Source: Branchiostoma floridae (taxonomy: Eukaryota; Chordata; Leptocardii; Amphioxiformes; Branchiostomatidae). From it: a stretch of DNA of 64,000 nucleotides. The translations under genes and the position numbers were made by a program. Within the stretch, counting starts at the first letter, position 1. Each line of letters starts with the position of its first letter. Positions 13,201-23,971 of the stretch are shown one piece after another. The stretch spans positions 11,367,888 through 11,431,887 of the forward strand of contig NC_049997.1 of NCBI RefSeq assembly GCF_000003815.2, written 5' to 3'. The notes under the pieces were generated by a model. That model ran no database searches. It was not told the DNA's origin and worked only from the letters and a program-made list of their open reading frames with translations.

Positions 13201-16200
13201 TTATTGCCTGACACATTTCAGTTCTACATTGCTACACCACATCACTTCAGTTGAAAAGAAAAAAGATAACTTAAAGATTTTAAAAAACAAGACAATCCCT
13301 ATCTACTGACCCTATTTTTTTCAGGACTGTTATCAACCTAACGTCTAGTTTTTAAGTCCTAACCTAATAATATAAGGACTGGAAATCAAATGTGTAGCAT
13401 ACAATTTGAATTTAGACCACATAGACTGAACCTGCATTCTTAAGCCTTGCAAATCTGTTAAGTCAGAAGTAGGGTACTGACCACTACCACTAAATTACTA
13501 CTTGTACCACTACCTAGTGCAACATACTGTATGATACATGTAATACTTTGTGTTTTAAATTCAGTAAAGCTAGACCTAAGTGATGCTGTAAAATCATTAA
13601 CTTTTTTCAAAGTTTGTGATACTTTTCCTCTGGTCACCAGGTATAATGGAAACGGAGATTAAAACGTGTTTGATATGTGAAATTGAAACAATTCTGCAGC
13701 ACAGTAGTCATGCAAGGAAGACATATTCACAGTGTTGTGAATTCACAGTATTTGCCCATTGCCCCACAGAACAGCTCCTTGAGTGGGCAGTTCTTTAAGA
13801 GCTGTAGTGTGGTGGGGAACGGAGGGATCCTCATGGGCAGCAAGTGTGGCAACAAGATCGACACCTCAGAGTTTGTTATAAGGTTGGTCCATTCCAATTC
13901 TCTCATCAATTTTGCAAATACATATATTCAAAATTATGCAATGGTGTAGGGTTAATGACCTGCCCTGAGGTGTATATGGTATAATACATCACCGGTTCCT
14001 ATAACCACCGAATAAATAACCGAGTCCGACAACCAACATGAAATGGGTCCTCCTGATTGGTCGATGTCGATCACTATATGATTATCATTGATACTCAGAT
14101 GATTGTAAATGTATTAATCATTTTTACATGTAATTAGTAACAGGTTCAGTTTTTCAAGTCACGTTTTCCTGACACTACTTTAAATCTGAATAAAGTCAAA
14201 GTCAAATCTCATGCCTGTTGCACATCAGAATTCAAAACTCATTGTGCTCTGTGTAACTTATTAAAATGGTAAGTTTTGAAACAAACAAATATTACCTCAT
14301 TTATGAACCTATGCAGGTTTGTTGTAGCCTGGGTACCATCCGGAAAGTAGTTCGCTCCGACGTTGATTATATACTATATACAGTCGCTTCTAGCTCTGAC
14401 ATTCATTATACACTATATACAGTCGCTTCTCTGTGTTTCCGTCTGGGAACGCGGACCATCTCAACGTCTGGAATCGTCCAAATTTTGGACGCAGACGCTG
14501 ATTGGTCCCCACATAGGAGCGAATTATGGAATGGGTTCATGTGATCGTTCGAACCGGTGTTCCAACACCGGAAAAGCCCCACGTCCCCTTGCTTGCGCAT
14601 GTGGGCGCCGGCCTGTTGTCATCGAACGAGTGCTCTAGAACCCATTCCTTGATTCGCTCATCAACTGGCGTCACCACCAAACGGTTTGAATGCGCACGTC
14701 TCCAGACGGATAGCAGAAGTGAACATAGGAGCGAACTGCTATCCGGATGGTACCCAGGCTAGGTTTGTTGCAGGTAGACACCAGAAATACCTGCACAGCT
14801 CCAATTTTACCTGCAAGTGGTATATCAATACTGTCACATACTTTACAATCTCCAGCAGGCTTTTAGCCAGGCAGCCATACAGGTGTACATTGTACGGCCT
14901 GTTAAAAAAATAACTCAAATTGTATGGCCTTACACTGGGGAGCACATCCTCTGACAAGCATGAAATTCTGATTGACCAGGGATGCTACAGATGCTATGTG
15001 GCCTGTCTGACAGTAAATTTAATCATTGCCCCAAATTTGCACCTCAAGATGTGGGAAACGGTGTTTCAGAGAGTTATAAATTTCAAAATTTTCTGAGTGA
15101 GCATGTCCCCAGACCCCTACAATACTCGCACCTGCAGCGCTCGCCGAACGGCAAGAAATTTGGACACCCTATGATAAAATCCTAGCTAAAAGCCTGATCT
15201 CCAGACAGTATTCCTCCCTTCCTGACATCTTTTCTTCCCTCTCTCCCTCTGCAGATGTAATCTGGCTCCAGTTAACGCTGTGTTCAGTGAAGACGTCGGG
15301 TCCAAAACCTCCCTGATAACCCTCAACCCCAGCATCCTCGAGAAAAAGTCAGTCGTAACTCTTCGACTTTAGATATTGTATTTTGATTTGACTTTCTTTG
15401 AGATGTTCTGTTGGAAGTTCAGGGTAGCCTGGTTGCAAAACATTTCATGCAATTTCTTTAAAATCACATAATCATCGTTAGATCTTTATTAGACTCTTGG
15501 CAAGTTTAATCATTGAATTCTGAGAAACCAATTCACTGTCTAACATTTGATCGGATTGCAAACCTTCCTTATTAAAGTAGTCTACAATTTCTGTAAAAAC
15601 TTGGCCAATGTAAATGCAACTCATCATGTAGCCTTGAAGCACTTCTGAACCGTATTAACAATACTCGTCTAAGCTTCTATATTAGCTTGCAAGTTCATCA
15701 TAGCAGTGTGGAATTCGTTCTGAAGCAAGACTGAACTGATGCAAGGTACCTGAGATAAATCTGCACTGTCTTGATATAAAATTACAAGGCTACCCTTTTC
15801 TTCCTGATTCAACTATTGTTCTTTGTGGTGTTGTTGGTCTTTGCTAAAATCTGTCCTTTTGTTTGTCTGTTTGTTTGTTTGTTTGTTTGGTCCTTTGTTT
15901 GCTGTACACATGTCCCCGTGATGTGCAGTTTGTGCCTTCTGTGTGTGTTACTGTGGATTTCAAAGGTAACGACATTTGTTCTGAAAACCAAAGTTCCTTT
16001 TTGAACTCTCGGGAAAACTGAGTTTACACTTTGTCCTTTTTCAAATCCTTTCTAATAAATATTCTATGACTTATTTCTTAAGTGTTTCCCCAATAACTTT
16101 TATAACAACATTGATTTTCTGTGAATTTCTTGTATGATCATAGTGTCTTCCTGTACCTTTTTTAGAGTAATAACATTAGTGTGTTCTTTTTGACCCTAGG

Positions 16201-18379
16201 TATAAGAAACTGAGTGAAAGGGGAGTTCGGAACGCCTTCCTGCAGGACATCAGTGCTTACAATGACAGTCTGATCTGGATTCCTGCCTTCTCCTATCGGA
16301 GGAACATGCAGCTGGCGTACTATGCACATAAAACTCTTCAGGTCAGTTCCATCGCCACACCCAGGGTTCTAGTCAGCATCCGTCCTTCCGTCCTTTGACG
16401 GAATTTTGCTTGCTTGCCAAAACAAAGGAAATAGCATTTCAGAGGGTCTAGATTTCAAGATTTTTCCGGGGAGCAATTATGCACCCTGACCACCTTAGGA
16501 TTGTCGAACCTTTGACAGGATTTCCATTCAAATCCAGGGTACGGAAAAACATCCACAGTTGGAGAATGCCCTTTTCTACATATGTTTATGTTCTTTGAAA
16601 GAATGTTTCATTTTAGTTTCTGAGTCAAAGGTTAAGTCAACTGGCCTATGATATGTTAACTTTTCAATTGGTTGTAGCATTCAGGAATCAAAATACATTT
16701 GTACCCATTGTAATTGTTGCACAATAAAATTTGATTCATTGCTTGTAACAAGTACTAGCTAGTTGGGCAGCCTTGGCCACATGCTTGCCAAATAGTTAGA
16801 ATAACATACATAAAACATGCACATAAAAGCCTTCAGGTCACTTTTAATACCACCCATCTATCATATATTCTGTAATTGGCTTCATGCTGGATTGGAATCC
16901 TATTGGGAAAGACTTGGCACTGCACAGTCTGGGCAAAGATGCCCACTTATCATGAGAAGTGTGTCAGGCTTTTATTGGTATAATTGTGATTACTCTTCAC
17001 AGTCAGAGGTTGTGTTGTGAGGAGCTTACATTTGGCAGGGATAAATTGCAAGGTTCTGTAATGGCGGCCTGTAATCAGAGCAATACAGCAGCAATTGCCC
17101 CAGTTATGGCCATATAGCAGGGACTGTAAGGTTGAGCCAGTCACACCAGGATGGACGACCTTTTTTGATACAATATAACTGTGGTGGGTTTGAAGTGTGG
17201 CTGTCCTCAAACATGGGACTTCCATTAATTATACTGTTTCCAAAATCATATCCAGCTCAAGTAACTGCTATTTGGTGTATAGCTTACTGAGTTATGAAGG
17301 CCTGAGTACATGCTAGTTGAACAAAGTAAACCTTATGACTGACATTGGCAATGTAAAATGTATCTGATGTAAAATGTATCTAATGTTTTTGTAGGGTGCT
17401 AATGCCCAGCAGAGAGTTGTGTTTCCCCATCCAAACCACCTACGCATGCTGGGCAAATACTGGAGCGACCAGGGACTACCACAGGGGAAGAGACTGTCAA
17501 CTGGTCAGTAGGAAAATTTGCTGCTGCTGTTGTACATCCATTACAAAAACTGTAAATCTTGAAACGTTTGCAGTGGTTTTATTCTCACCCTTTTTCCGAT
17601 TTATTACTGCACTTGTTTGAACCACATTGACAACAAAATTCCCTTTCCCCTTCTACCGTAAAATTAAGCCCCATGAAAGTAAAAGAATTAAGTCCATTAG
17701 CTGTATCATGTTTTCATGGTTCTTTTTCTTTGCTCCTTCACAGCATGTTATATAAGAACAAAAAATGGGGTTTTAAAAATTGTATCAATGTACAAAATGT
17801 ATCATCAGTGGTAACAAGATGTATATATCGCATGCAAAGTAAGTGCTCTATTCATAAGTAAACTCAACTGGTAATGATAAGAAAAAACAAGTTAATTTGA
17901 AAGATGGGGAAATCCCGGCGTATACGTAATTGTAATCAAGAGCAGATTTCCCGCCACGCGGCAAACACGTGATGCAATCTGATTGGTCCAGACATTATTA
18001 CCCCACAGTCAACGGAAAACAAGAAACAAGCTTGTCATTCTCCTAGGCACAGTCGGACCATGCGGTTATATTGTTTTTGCCTGAAGGCTAAATATCATGA
18101 TGTTGCTGTTGAAGTATTCACTGTCTTACAGCTGCCTCTTGTTTGTTGTTATCTACAGGTTTGTTTCTCGCGAGCGCCGCCATCTCCTATTGTCAGGAGG
18201 TTCACCTGTATGGCTTCTGGCCGTTTGACGTGAACTGTCAGGGAAACAATGTGACGTACCACTACTACGACAAGGGTTACCAGAGCAGCGGCCACTCCAT
18301 GTCGTCCGAATTTGTACAATTGCTGAAGCTGCAGGACAAGAGGGTTGTACATATAACCACAGAAAAGTGTCAGCCTTAA
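10286..18379 (+). CDS. ST8SIA: Alpha-2,8-sialyltransferase (CAZy GT29), ST8SIA type
   Basis: Type II Golgi enzyme that transfers sialic acid from CMP-Neu5Ac in alpha-2,8 linkage to sialylated glycans. Coding exons: 10286-10404, 11749-12036, 12415-12556, 13770-13882, 15255-15347, 16200-16341, 17395-17503 and 18159-18379. All junctions are GT-AG with matching phases, giving 408 aa. The start gives a four-residue basic tail (MKRK) then a membrane anchor, as usual in the family; the exon itself begins at an acceptor (10255), so a non-coding exon lies upstream. Sialylmotif L starts around residue 193 (SCSVVGNGG, then FVIRCNLAPVNAV). Motif S is RLSTGLFLASAAI through YGFWPF (332-358). Motif III is HYYD (370-373), and motif VS has H381 and E386. 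The DVGSKTSLITLNPS stretch favours the ST8SIA1/5/6 branch, but the exact paralogue is not decided. The large second coding exon is the stem. Introns carry several MITEs and a Mutator-like element. Confidence 0.93.
10489..10710. repeat. Foldback MITE family B, copy 1
   Basis: Terminal inverted repeats TTACACAACCAG(A)TAATCTCACC and GGTGAGATTAACTGGTTGTGTAA, with further inner palindromic matches (CAGAGCTTCTAACT opposed to AGTTAGAAGCTCTG). Lies in sialyltransferase intron 1. The inner CAGAGCTTCTAACT and GAAGCAGAAC signatures recur in the element at 18511-18660. Confidence 0.65.
11411..11625. repeat. Foldback MITE family A, copy 4
   Basis: Left end GTTAATGCTAGTTCACC, inner TATCAAGTCGACAGATGG opposed to CCATCGACTTGATATC, right block AACAGATATAGTTTACCC. 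Sits in intron 1 of the sialyltransferase, about 120 bp before exon 2. Confidence 0.7.
14325..14761. mobile_element. Mutator-like non-autonomous element, copy 1
   Basis: Starts TAGCCTGGGTACCATCCGGA and ends with its exact reverse complement. It is bounded by identical 9-bp direct repeats GGTTTGTTG at 14316-14324 and 14762-14770. A 9-bp duplication with these ends suggests a Mutator-type element. It lies in intron 4 of the sialyltransferase, inside a relative of the 7065-7396 repeat. Its left half corresponds in reverse orientation to the right half of the larger element at 22429-23350, so it is an internally deleted relative. Confidence 0.8.
15859..15890. repeat. (TTTG)n microsatellite
   Basis: About seven TTTG/TCTG tetramers in sialyltransferase intron 5. 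Confidence 0.9.
16364..16560. repeat. Relative of the hAT-like element at 567
   Basis: Shares CCGTCCTTCCGTCCTTTGAC and AGGAAATAGC.TTTCA with 567-831 but lacks matching terminal inverted repeats; a decayed or truncated copy in sialyltransferase intron 6. Confidence 0.5.
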
Positions 18380-18510
18380 CCGTACAAGAAACTGTCTTTT
18401 TATGGAAAGTCCACTCTGGACAAGGCTGCGCTCCATCTTTTGTTCCTAGGAATGTGTTAACATGGTGTCCCATTTCTTAACCTTGAGTTTCAAGTCAAGT
18501 AGCCTCTAGG

Positions 18511-18660
18511 AGAATTCTTTTTTGCTTACGTTTCGATGTCTCTCAGACACCTTCGTCAGAGCTTCTAACTGGAATTCTGCTTCTCACCGCTACATGTAGC
18601 CAATGAGAGACATCGAACGTAAGCAATGTAAGTACCTGCTGGTTGTGTCGAAAGAATTCT
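18511..18660. repeat. Foldback MITE family B, related copy
   Basis: Ends AGAATTCTTT and AAAGAATTCT, with inner arms GCTTACGTTTCGATGTCTCT opposed to AGAGACATCGAACGTAAGC. It lies just downstream of the sialyltransferase stop codon, so probably in the 3' UTR or 3' flank. Shares the CAGAGCTTCTAACT core with 10489-10710. Confidence 0.65.
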
Positions 18661-18679
18661 GCTATATCCTATATGTTCT

Positions 18680-18970
18680 ACCAACCTGCAGCTATCATCT
18701 GGTGTCCATTAGCTCCCAAATCACTCCTAACCATGCATAGTGTGGAGAGTCGTGAGCTAAATTCGGCTATGTGTAACCTAGGCTTTAAGCATCCTTGAGG
18801 CACCACCAAATACGTGACCCCCATTTTGTGTCCCTTCCAAAAGACAGGTGCAGCCCCAACCAAGATTGCCCTTCCCAGTGTTTTGAACCGATGTCTCCCA
18901 GTTATTGACTAATTGGAACCACAAGCTCAACTGCGAGGCTTCGCTACCAGTTTAGCTACTGGGACATCCC
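18680..18970 (-). repeat. tRNA-derived SINE, family 2
   Basis: On the minus strand the head near 18965 reads AGTAGCTAAACTGGTAGCG (A-box-like), then GACATCGGTTCAAAACACT (B-box-like), followed by an unrelated body. This is the layout of an RNA polymerase III-derived SINE. A candidate AATAAA signal for the sialyltransferase mRNA lies further downstream at 19308. Confidence 0.5.
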
Positions 18971-19313
18971 ACTTTGAGAACCTGGAACAAAAAGTCCACC
19001 TACAGTAGGTTGGTAAAGAAGGCTACAAGTCAATAGACTGATCCAACTTGATTAGACATGAAAATTTCCAACTCTCCTCAGACTAGTCTGTGTAACACAA
19101 ACTCTGCTGTCCAGGGCTGTAACTGGCCCCTCCGGCGGATGTTGGGTGGGCTGCTATAAGCGAGATTTAATCAGGATTTCCTCAGACTAGTGTATTGACT
19201 TGAAGTTGAAACTCACCATTTAATAATACACCACACCACACTACACATATTCCTAGCAAAAAATTGTGATATTCATGAAGCATGGGTTTGTCCAGAGTGA
19301 ATATTCAATAAAA

Positions 19314-22194
19314 CGCCAGCCTTAATTGTACAACACAGCTGTAGTGATTTATTCAAGAAATGTGAACTCTAAATCTTGCTAACGTTGTCAAACTTTTTCA
19401 GGGAGCTCCTACTGATGGGTCACCTTTCAATAGCGTCTGAATAGCAATAGGGAGTGTTGAATCTAGATCGTAAACCCAGAATATAGCAATGACAAACATA
19501 CTGTTTCTTGTGTCAAAAGAGACTGGCTAAAATCCAGTTATGCTTAGAAGATGCCTGGATTGCAGGCTAGTGTTTTAGCTGTAAAAAAAAAGTTGCACAA
19601 GGAGGATGATTATATGTACTATGTAAAATTGATATTATGTAACATCAAGGAGATATAACCTCTTTGGTAACATCAAAACTGGCTATCTCAAATTTTCGTT
19701 GTGATTGAAGTACATGTTTGCTTGTTATCTGTTTATACATGTTATTTGTCCAAAGGATTGTACATGTACATTGAACTAAAATAGACAATCTACTAGATTA
19801 CTTATATATATATGAATTTCTGAGTTATGTGTGAAGAACTTTAACAAACTACGTCAATGAGGGTTAGACATTCGGGTAATAAGATATGCCAAAAAGCAGT
19901 TACTCCAGCAACTGGATATGATTTGGGAAATGGTCAGACGTTTCAGACAGCCATCCGGCATCTTTTGTCAGTGACACCAGGGAAATCTTATTGGAGAGAG
20001 ATTTTAGCGAGTCCTATAAAACTAGTTTTGAAGACATTGGCCGTTGCTGGCTGTACATTTTAACAGTAGCAGTCCTGTTTTACAGGATTGGCCATACAAA
20101 TTGACTTTGGTGGTGTAAAGGTATTCCATTTGTAATTTTTTATCATTGAACACTGTAAAATTATCTTCCATCTTATGTTAGTGTTATGAAAGAGAGGAAT
20201 GTCAAGTGGAAGGTATGTGCCCTGAATTCGAACTGATGACAACAAAGCTTGGAGAGTAGCACATGTGATTATGTGAAGAACTTTAGGTTGGTATGTTTTA
20301 GAGAAATAAGAAATCTGTAGCAATAGTGCAAAGTTCTCTGTTAATCAAAATCTTGTAATTTTGAGTGTATTTTCTGTGGTGAGCAATATTTCATTTTATA
20401 GCAAACATTTGAAGAAGACTTTCCCAAAGGGTTCCTAACGGAATTACTCTAAGACTTATACATTAGGGTTGGCTTTTTTGTAGTACAATTATTCTATATG
20501 TCAAAGGTATGTTTTTTTCTTTGTTGAGCATCAGATTGTTATTGTATGTCAGGGTTGGACAAGTCCACTAGCCTGATTGTCCCGGGAATGTGAAAGTGCA
20601 GATTGTGAAACATACAAATGTAGGTGATCCGGCAAGTGCTTGTCCTACATTGTATACCCTACATGTCGGATCAGGCAAGTAAGATTTTTTCTATGAGTGA
20701 GACTTTGATATACTTGTTACTTTTTGCAATCATGGAATCAAGCATTGGTCAATACAAAAAAATAGAATTCTATTGAAATACATAGTGAGATACATAGAAA
20801 AACGTTTTACAAATTTTAGGCAAGTGAAGAGTTGGTTTGGGCAAGTAAATTTTTGTATGTACTTGGCCGATAGGACAAGTGAATTTTAGAAAACTGGTAT
20901 GTGTTAACCCTTATTTTACTGGGGCTTCAATTTTACACTCAAGGTACAAGGGAGGCCAGTAGGATGAGGGTTTAAGCATGACAGTACTGAGAAAATGATT
21001 CAGATGGTACACTAATCATGTATTGCAGATTGAATCATCGTCATTATATATTCAGTTTTGTGCTACACTTTGGTGCTCTTTGAAACATAGAAGCTTCCTG
21101 TAATTCATTCTCCTTCGCAGGAGACGAACCCGCATCATAGAACTCTGACGCATCAAGCAGAGTTGTAAGACACCGGTTTGACTGTGTAAGAGGAAGCCTT
21201 GAAGCTAGTATTGTAACAATGAATTCTGAGTCAATTATGAAGGTCATGATTACATGACCAGCAGTGTGACAAATAATTTGGAAATTGCATTGCAACAGCT
21301 CAAATCTGTAATATTTTCATGGCAAAGATTATGAATTCTAATGTGAAGGAAATAAGAATAAGAGTAGGGCAAGGAATGCATATCAAAGTATGAATCCATT
21401 ATGAGATGCAGTTTCAGATATCCCTGTCTGTATAAACTGTCGGCTGCAAATCTTCCAATCCAAAGCCTGTATCAACATGTAATGTACATGACATTGTATA
21501 TCTACCAAGCCCAATGAATGTGCAATATGCTAGCGTTACTATGAGGGAGCCATGTTTGTATGTTGTTTGTGGCCTGTGAAGAAGGTCATAGTTTGACCGA
21601 GGTACGTTTTTGTCCGGTGCCGTATATTTTTGTAAAACAAAGTGCAAATGTTTCGTAAAGTGTTATTTACAGCAAAGTCAAGTGCATCATTGTTGAACAA
21701 AAAGCAGCGTGTATATCGTTGATGTTTTGCAATAAACAATTTCAATGTCAACATTACCTCTTAAGTAGTTTTTTTCAAGACACAAGCAACTGTACAGCCA
21801 TATTACATGTACAAGGACAGACTACTAGAGAATGATAAATTATAAAAGTTGCTAATGATTTATTATTATGCAAAAAAAACAACACTTTTACTTCTTCACA
21901 GAGACAGAACACAGGAAATGATCATGATATTTCTTTTAAATTAAAAGGTTAGCAAAAAAATCATGACAAAAAATTATCAAATTTAGGATTACAATGATTT
22001 TTACTTTAAATCTATTCCCATATATACAACATGTAAAAGGGCATGTCTATCTAAAAAGCAGAGGGGGTACAGCAAGGGACTTTTCCACACTTCTTTTAGT
22101 TTCCACTTTCCCATGGTTTTAATCCACACCTTTCCCAATCATTTACTTCTGACTTTTCAAACCTTTATCCACACTCAGTGTACAAAATACTTGT
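19314..22194. other. Intergenic, no gene seen
   Basis: No supported exons. A weak repeat at about 20548-20900 begins CAGGGTTGGACAAGTCC and contains repeated GGCAAGT words, suggesting a decayed hAT-like element. Open frames at 19857-20063, 21044-21295 and 21414-21754 show no domain. Confidence 0.45.
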
Positions 22195-22428
22195 CTGAGC
22201 CAGGTTGCACAGTGTGCAACCTGGGGCAAAAACTAGGTTGCACAACTGAATTTCAAGTTGCACCACCTACAATTCACTAATTTCTGAAAAAAAAAAGGTA
22301 CAATACATACATGTTTGGCTGATATGAAATGGAGCTGCCTTGTTCCATTTATTTATTCCAAGTAATTATAAATTGGCAACAAATACGAGTTCTGAGGCTC
22401 AAAATCTAAGTTGCACCCTGTGCAACCT
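22195..22428. repeat. GTTGCAC-rich repeat interrupted by a Mutator-like element
   Basis: Recurring words GGTTGCACA, GTGCAACCT and AAGTTGCACC on both sides (22195-22428 and 23351-23410) show one older repeat split by the insertion at 22429. Confidence 0.45.
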
Positions 22429-23350
22429 TAGCCTGGGTACCATCCGGATAGTAGTTCGCTTCTACGTTCGCTTCTGCTATCCGTCTGGAGACGTGCGCAT
22501 TCAAACCGTTTGGTGGGGACGCCAGTTAATGAGCGAATCTAGGAATGCGTTCTAGAGCGCTCGTTCGAACAGGTGTTCCAACACCTGTTCGAATACAGCG
22601 ATCATTTACCACTTCAAGTGTCTTGAGTTTGTTTTTGTGTCTTCAGCGTTTTTTTCTTTCTTACCATGTCACCGCCGTGTTTAACTGATTTGTGCCGTTT
22701 GTGTAGCGTAAACCTTAGATCATCAAATGGGCGGATTGGGGGTTACCATAAATTATTTGACCCCCCTACGGAGTCAAAAGATAAGCCGCTGTGTGAAAGG
22801 CTGGCCGCTTTGGACATAGTGTTGGCGCGTACACGATCGGTTTGTCCACACCACGCCACTCCGTCGACGTCTCCGACAGCTTCTTCCACACACCCGGCAC
22901 GAGTTGATAAATGAGACTCTTTCCGAAGCCGGTTGGTAACAAGGCCAAAACGTCCTCCCCGACAACGAAAGCTTTCAACGCATCTCTCTGTTCGTGTTTA
23001 AGCTCCGAAATCCCGCCGACCTTGGTAAGAACGGACGAAATTGCTTCGTCAATCGAGCGGGCCCGACCGTCCGCTTCTTCGTCGGCCATGCTGATGATTT
23101 TCCGGTGTTGGAACGCCGGTTCGAACGAGCGCTTGAGAACCCATTCCATAATTCGCCCATATGTAAGGACCAATCAGCGCCTGCGTCCAAAATTTGGACG
23201 ATTCCAGACGTTAAGATGGTCCGCGTTCCCAGACGGAAACACAGTGAAGCGACTGTATATAGTGTATAGTGAATGTCAGAGCTAGAAGCGACGGTATATA
23301 GTATATAATGAACGCCGGAGCGAACTACTTTCCGGATGGTACCCAGGCTA
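22429..23350. mobile_element. Mutator-like element carrying a helicase fragment, copy 2
   Basis: Terminal repeats TAGCCTGGGTACCATCCGGA and its perfect complement, flanked by identical 9-bp duplications GTGCAACCT at 22420-22428 and 23351-23359. The right-hand 250 bp matches the left half of 14325-14761 in reverse. The interior contains a truncated RecQ-like helicase reading frame on the minus strand (22766-23089). There is no transposase. It resembles gene-carrying Pack-MULE elements, though the helicase could instead be a relic of the autonomous parent. Confidence 0.8.
22766..23089 (-). pseudogene. RecQ-type SF2 helicase, N-terminal fragment
   Basis: From the Met at 23089 (MADEEADG) the frame shows a short acidic leader, a Q-motif-like LKHEQRDALKAF and helicase motif I LLPTGFGKSLIYQL (Walker A TGFGKS). 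After about LVPGVWKKL the similarity to RecQ helicases stops: no motif Ia (SPL..L) or DEAH box follows, and the frame ends after a further 40 or so unrelated residues. It is therefore a truncated copy, entirely inside the 22429-23350 element. The frame extends upstream of 23089 through element sequence to 23173, which is probably not coding. Confidence 0.7.
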
Positions 23351-23410
23351 GTGCAACCTGAGTTCAGAAGTAAGTTGCACCAAGCAAAAAGTGGTTGCAG
23401 TGTGCAAGTG

Positions 23411-23971
23411 GGTATTTTGCACGCTGACACTTCTTCTCTTCAACATTTTCAAGTTGTATCTGGAATCATTTCCAGAAAAATGCCAGACTCTAAATCTCCA
23501 TCACTGTGCTTACATCACATCCGAGGCACCACGTCCATCTAGCCCTTTTCAATACAGGAATATGACAACCACAACCCATCACAATTACACTTGCCAACAC
23601 TGGTCTTTACCCTCTACACAATGTAGGTTTCCCTTCTCACTTTTTGTATTAAGCCTCCTTTTAAATTAGAAAGCATTGTGTTTATTTATAGGTGACACTA
23701 ACCCTTTTGCTTAGGCAATCTTTTGGCACTAAAATGGAATTGGATATGGCCATGGTTTATTAGTAGGAGGTTAGAATTATCACTGGATGGCATGACATGA
23801 TTCATCGTCTACAAACCCCTCAACATTGCATTTTCAACCCCGAAGAAGTGTCTATCCTTTTGTACAAAATATCAGGTAAAAAATCTCGACAGAAAAATAG
23901 GTTGCAAACGTATTCATTTATACGGTCTCAGAATACTGCTCAGTTAAAAGGCTTTCAGCAATGTCTTAGTC
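23411..23971. other. Intergenic / TWNK 3' flank
   Basis: No coding exon seen. On the minus strand AATAAA occurs at 23756-23761 and again at 23681-23686, plausible polyadenylation signals for TWNK about 210 and 290 bp past its stop. Confidence 0.45.
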
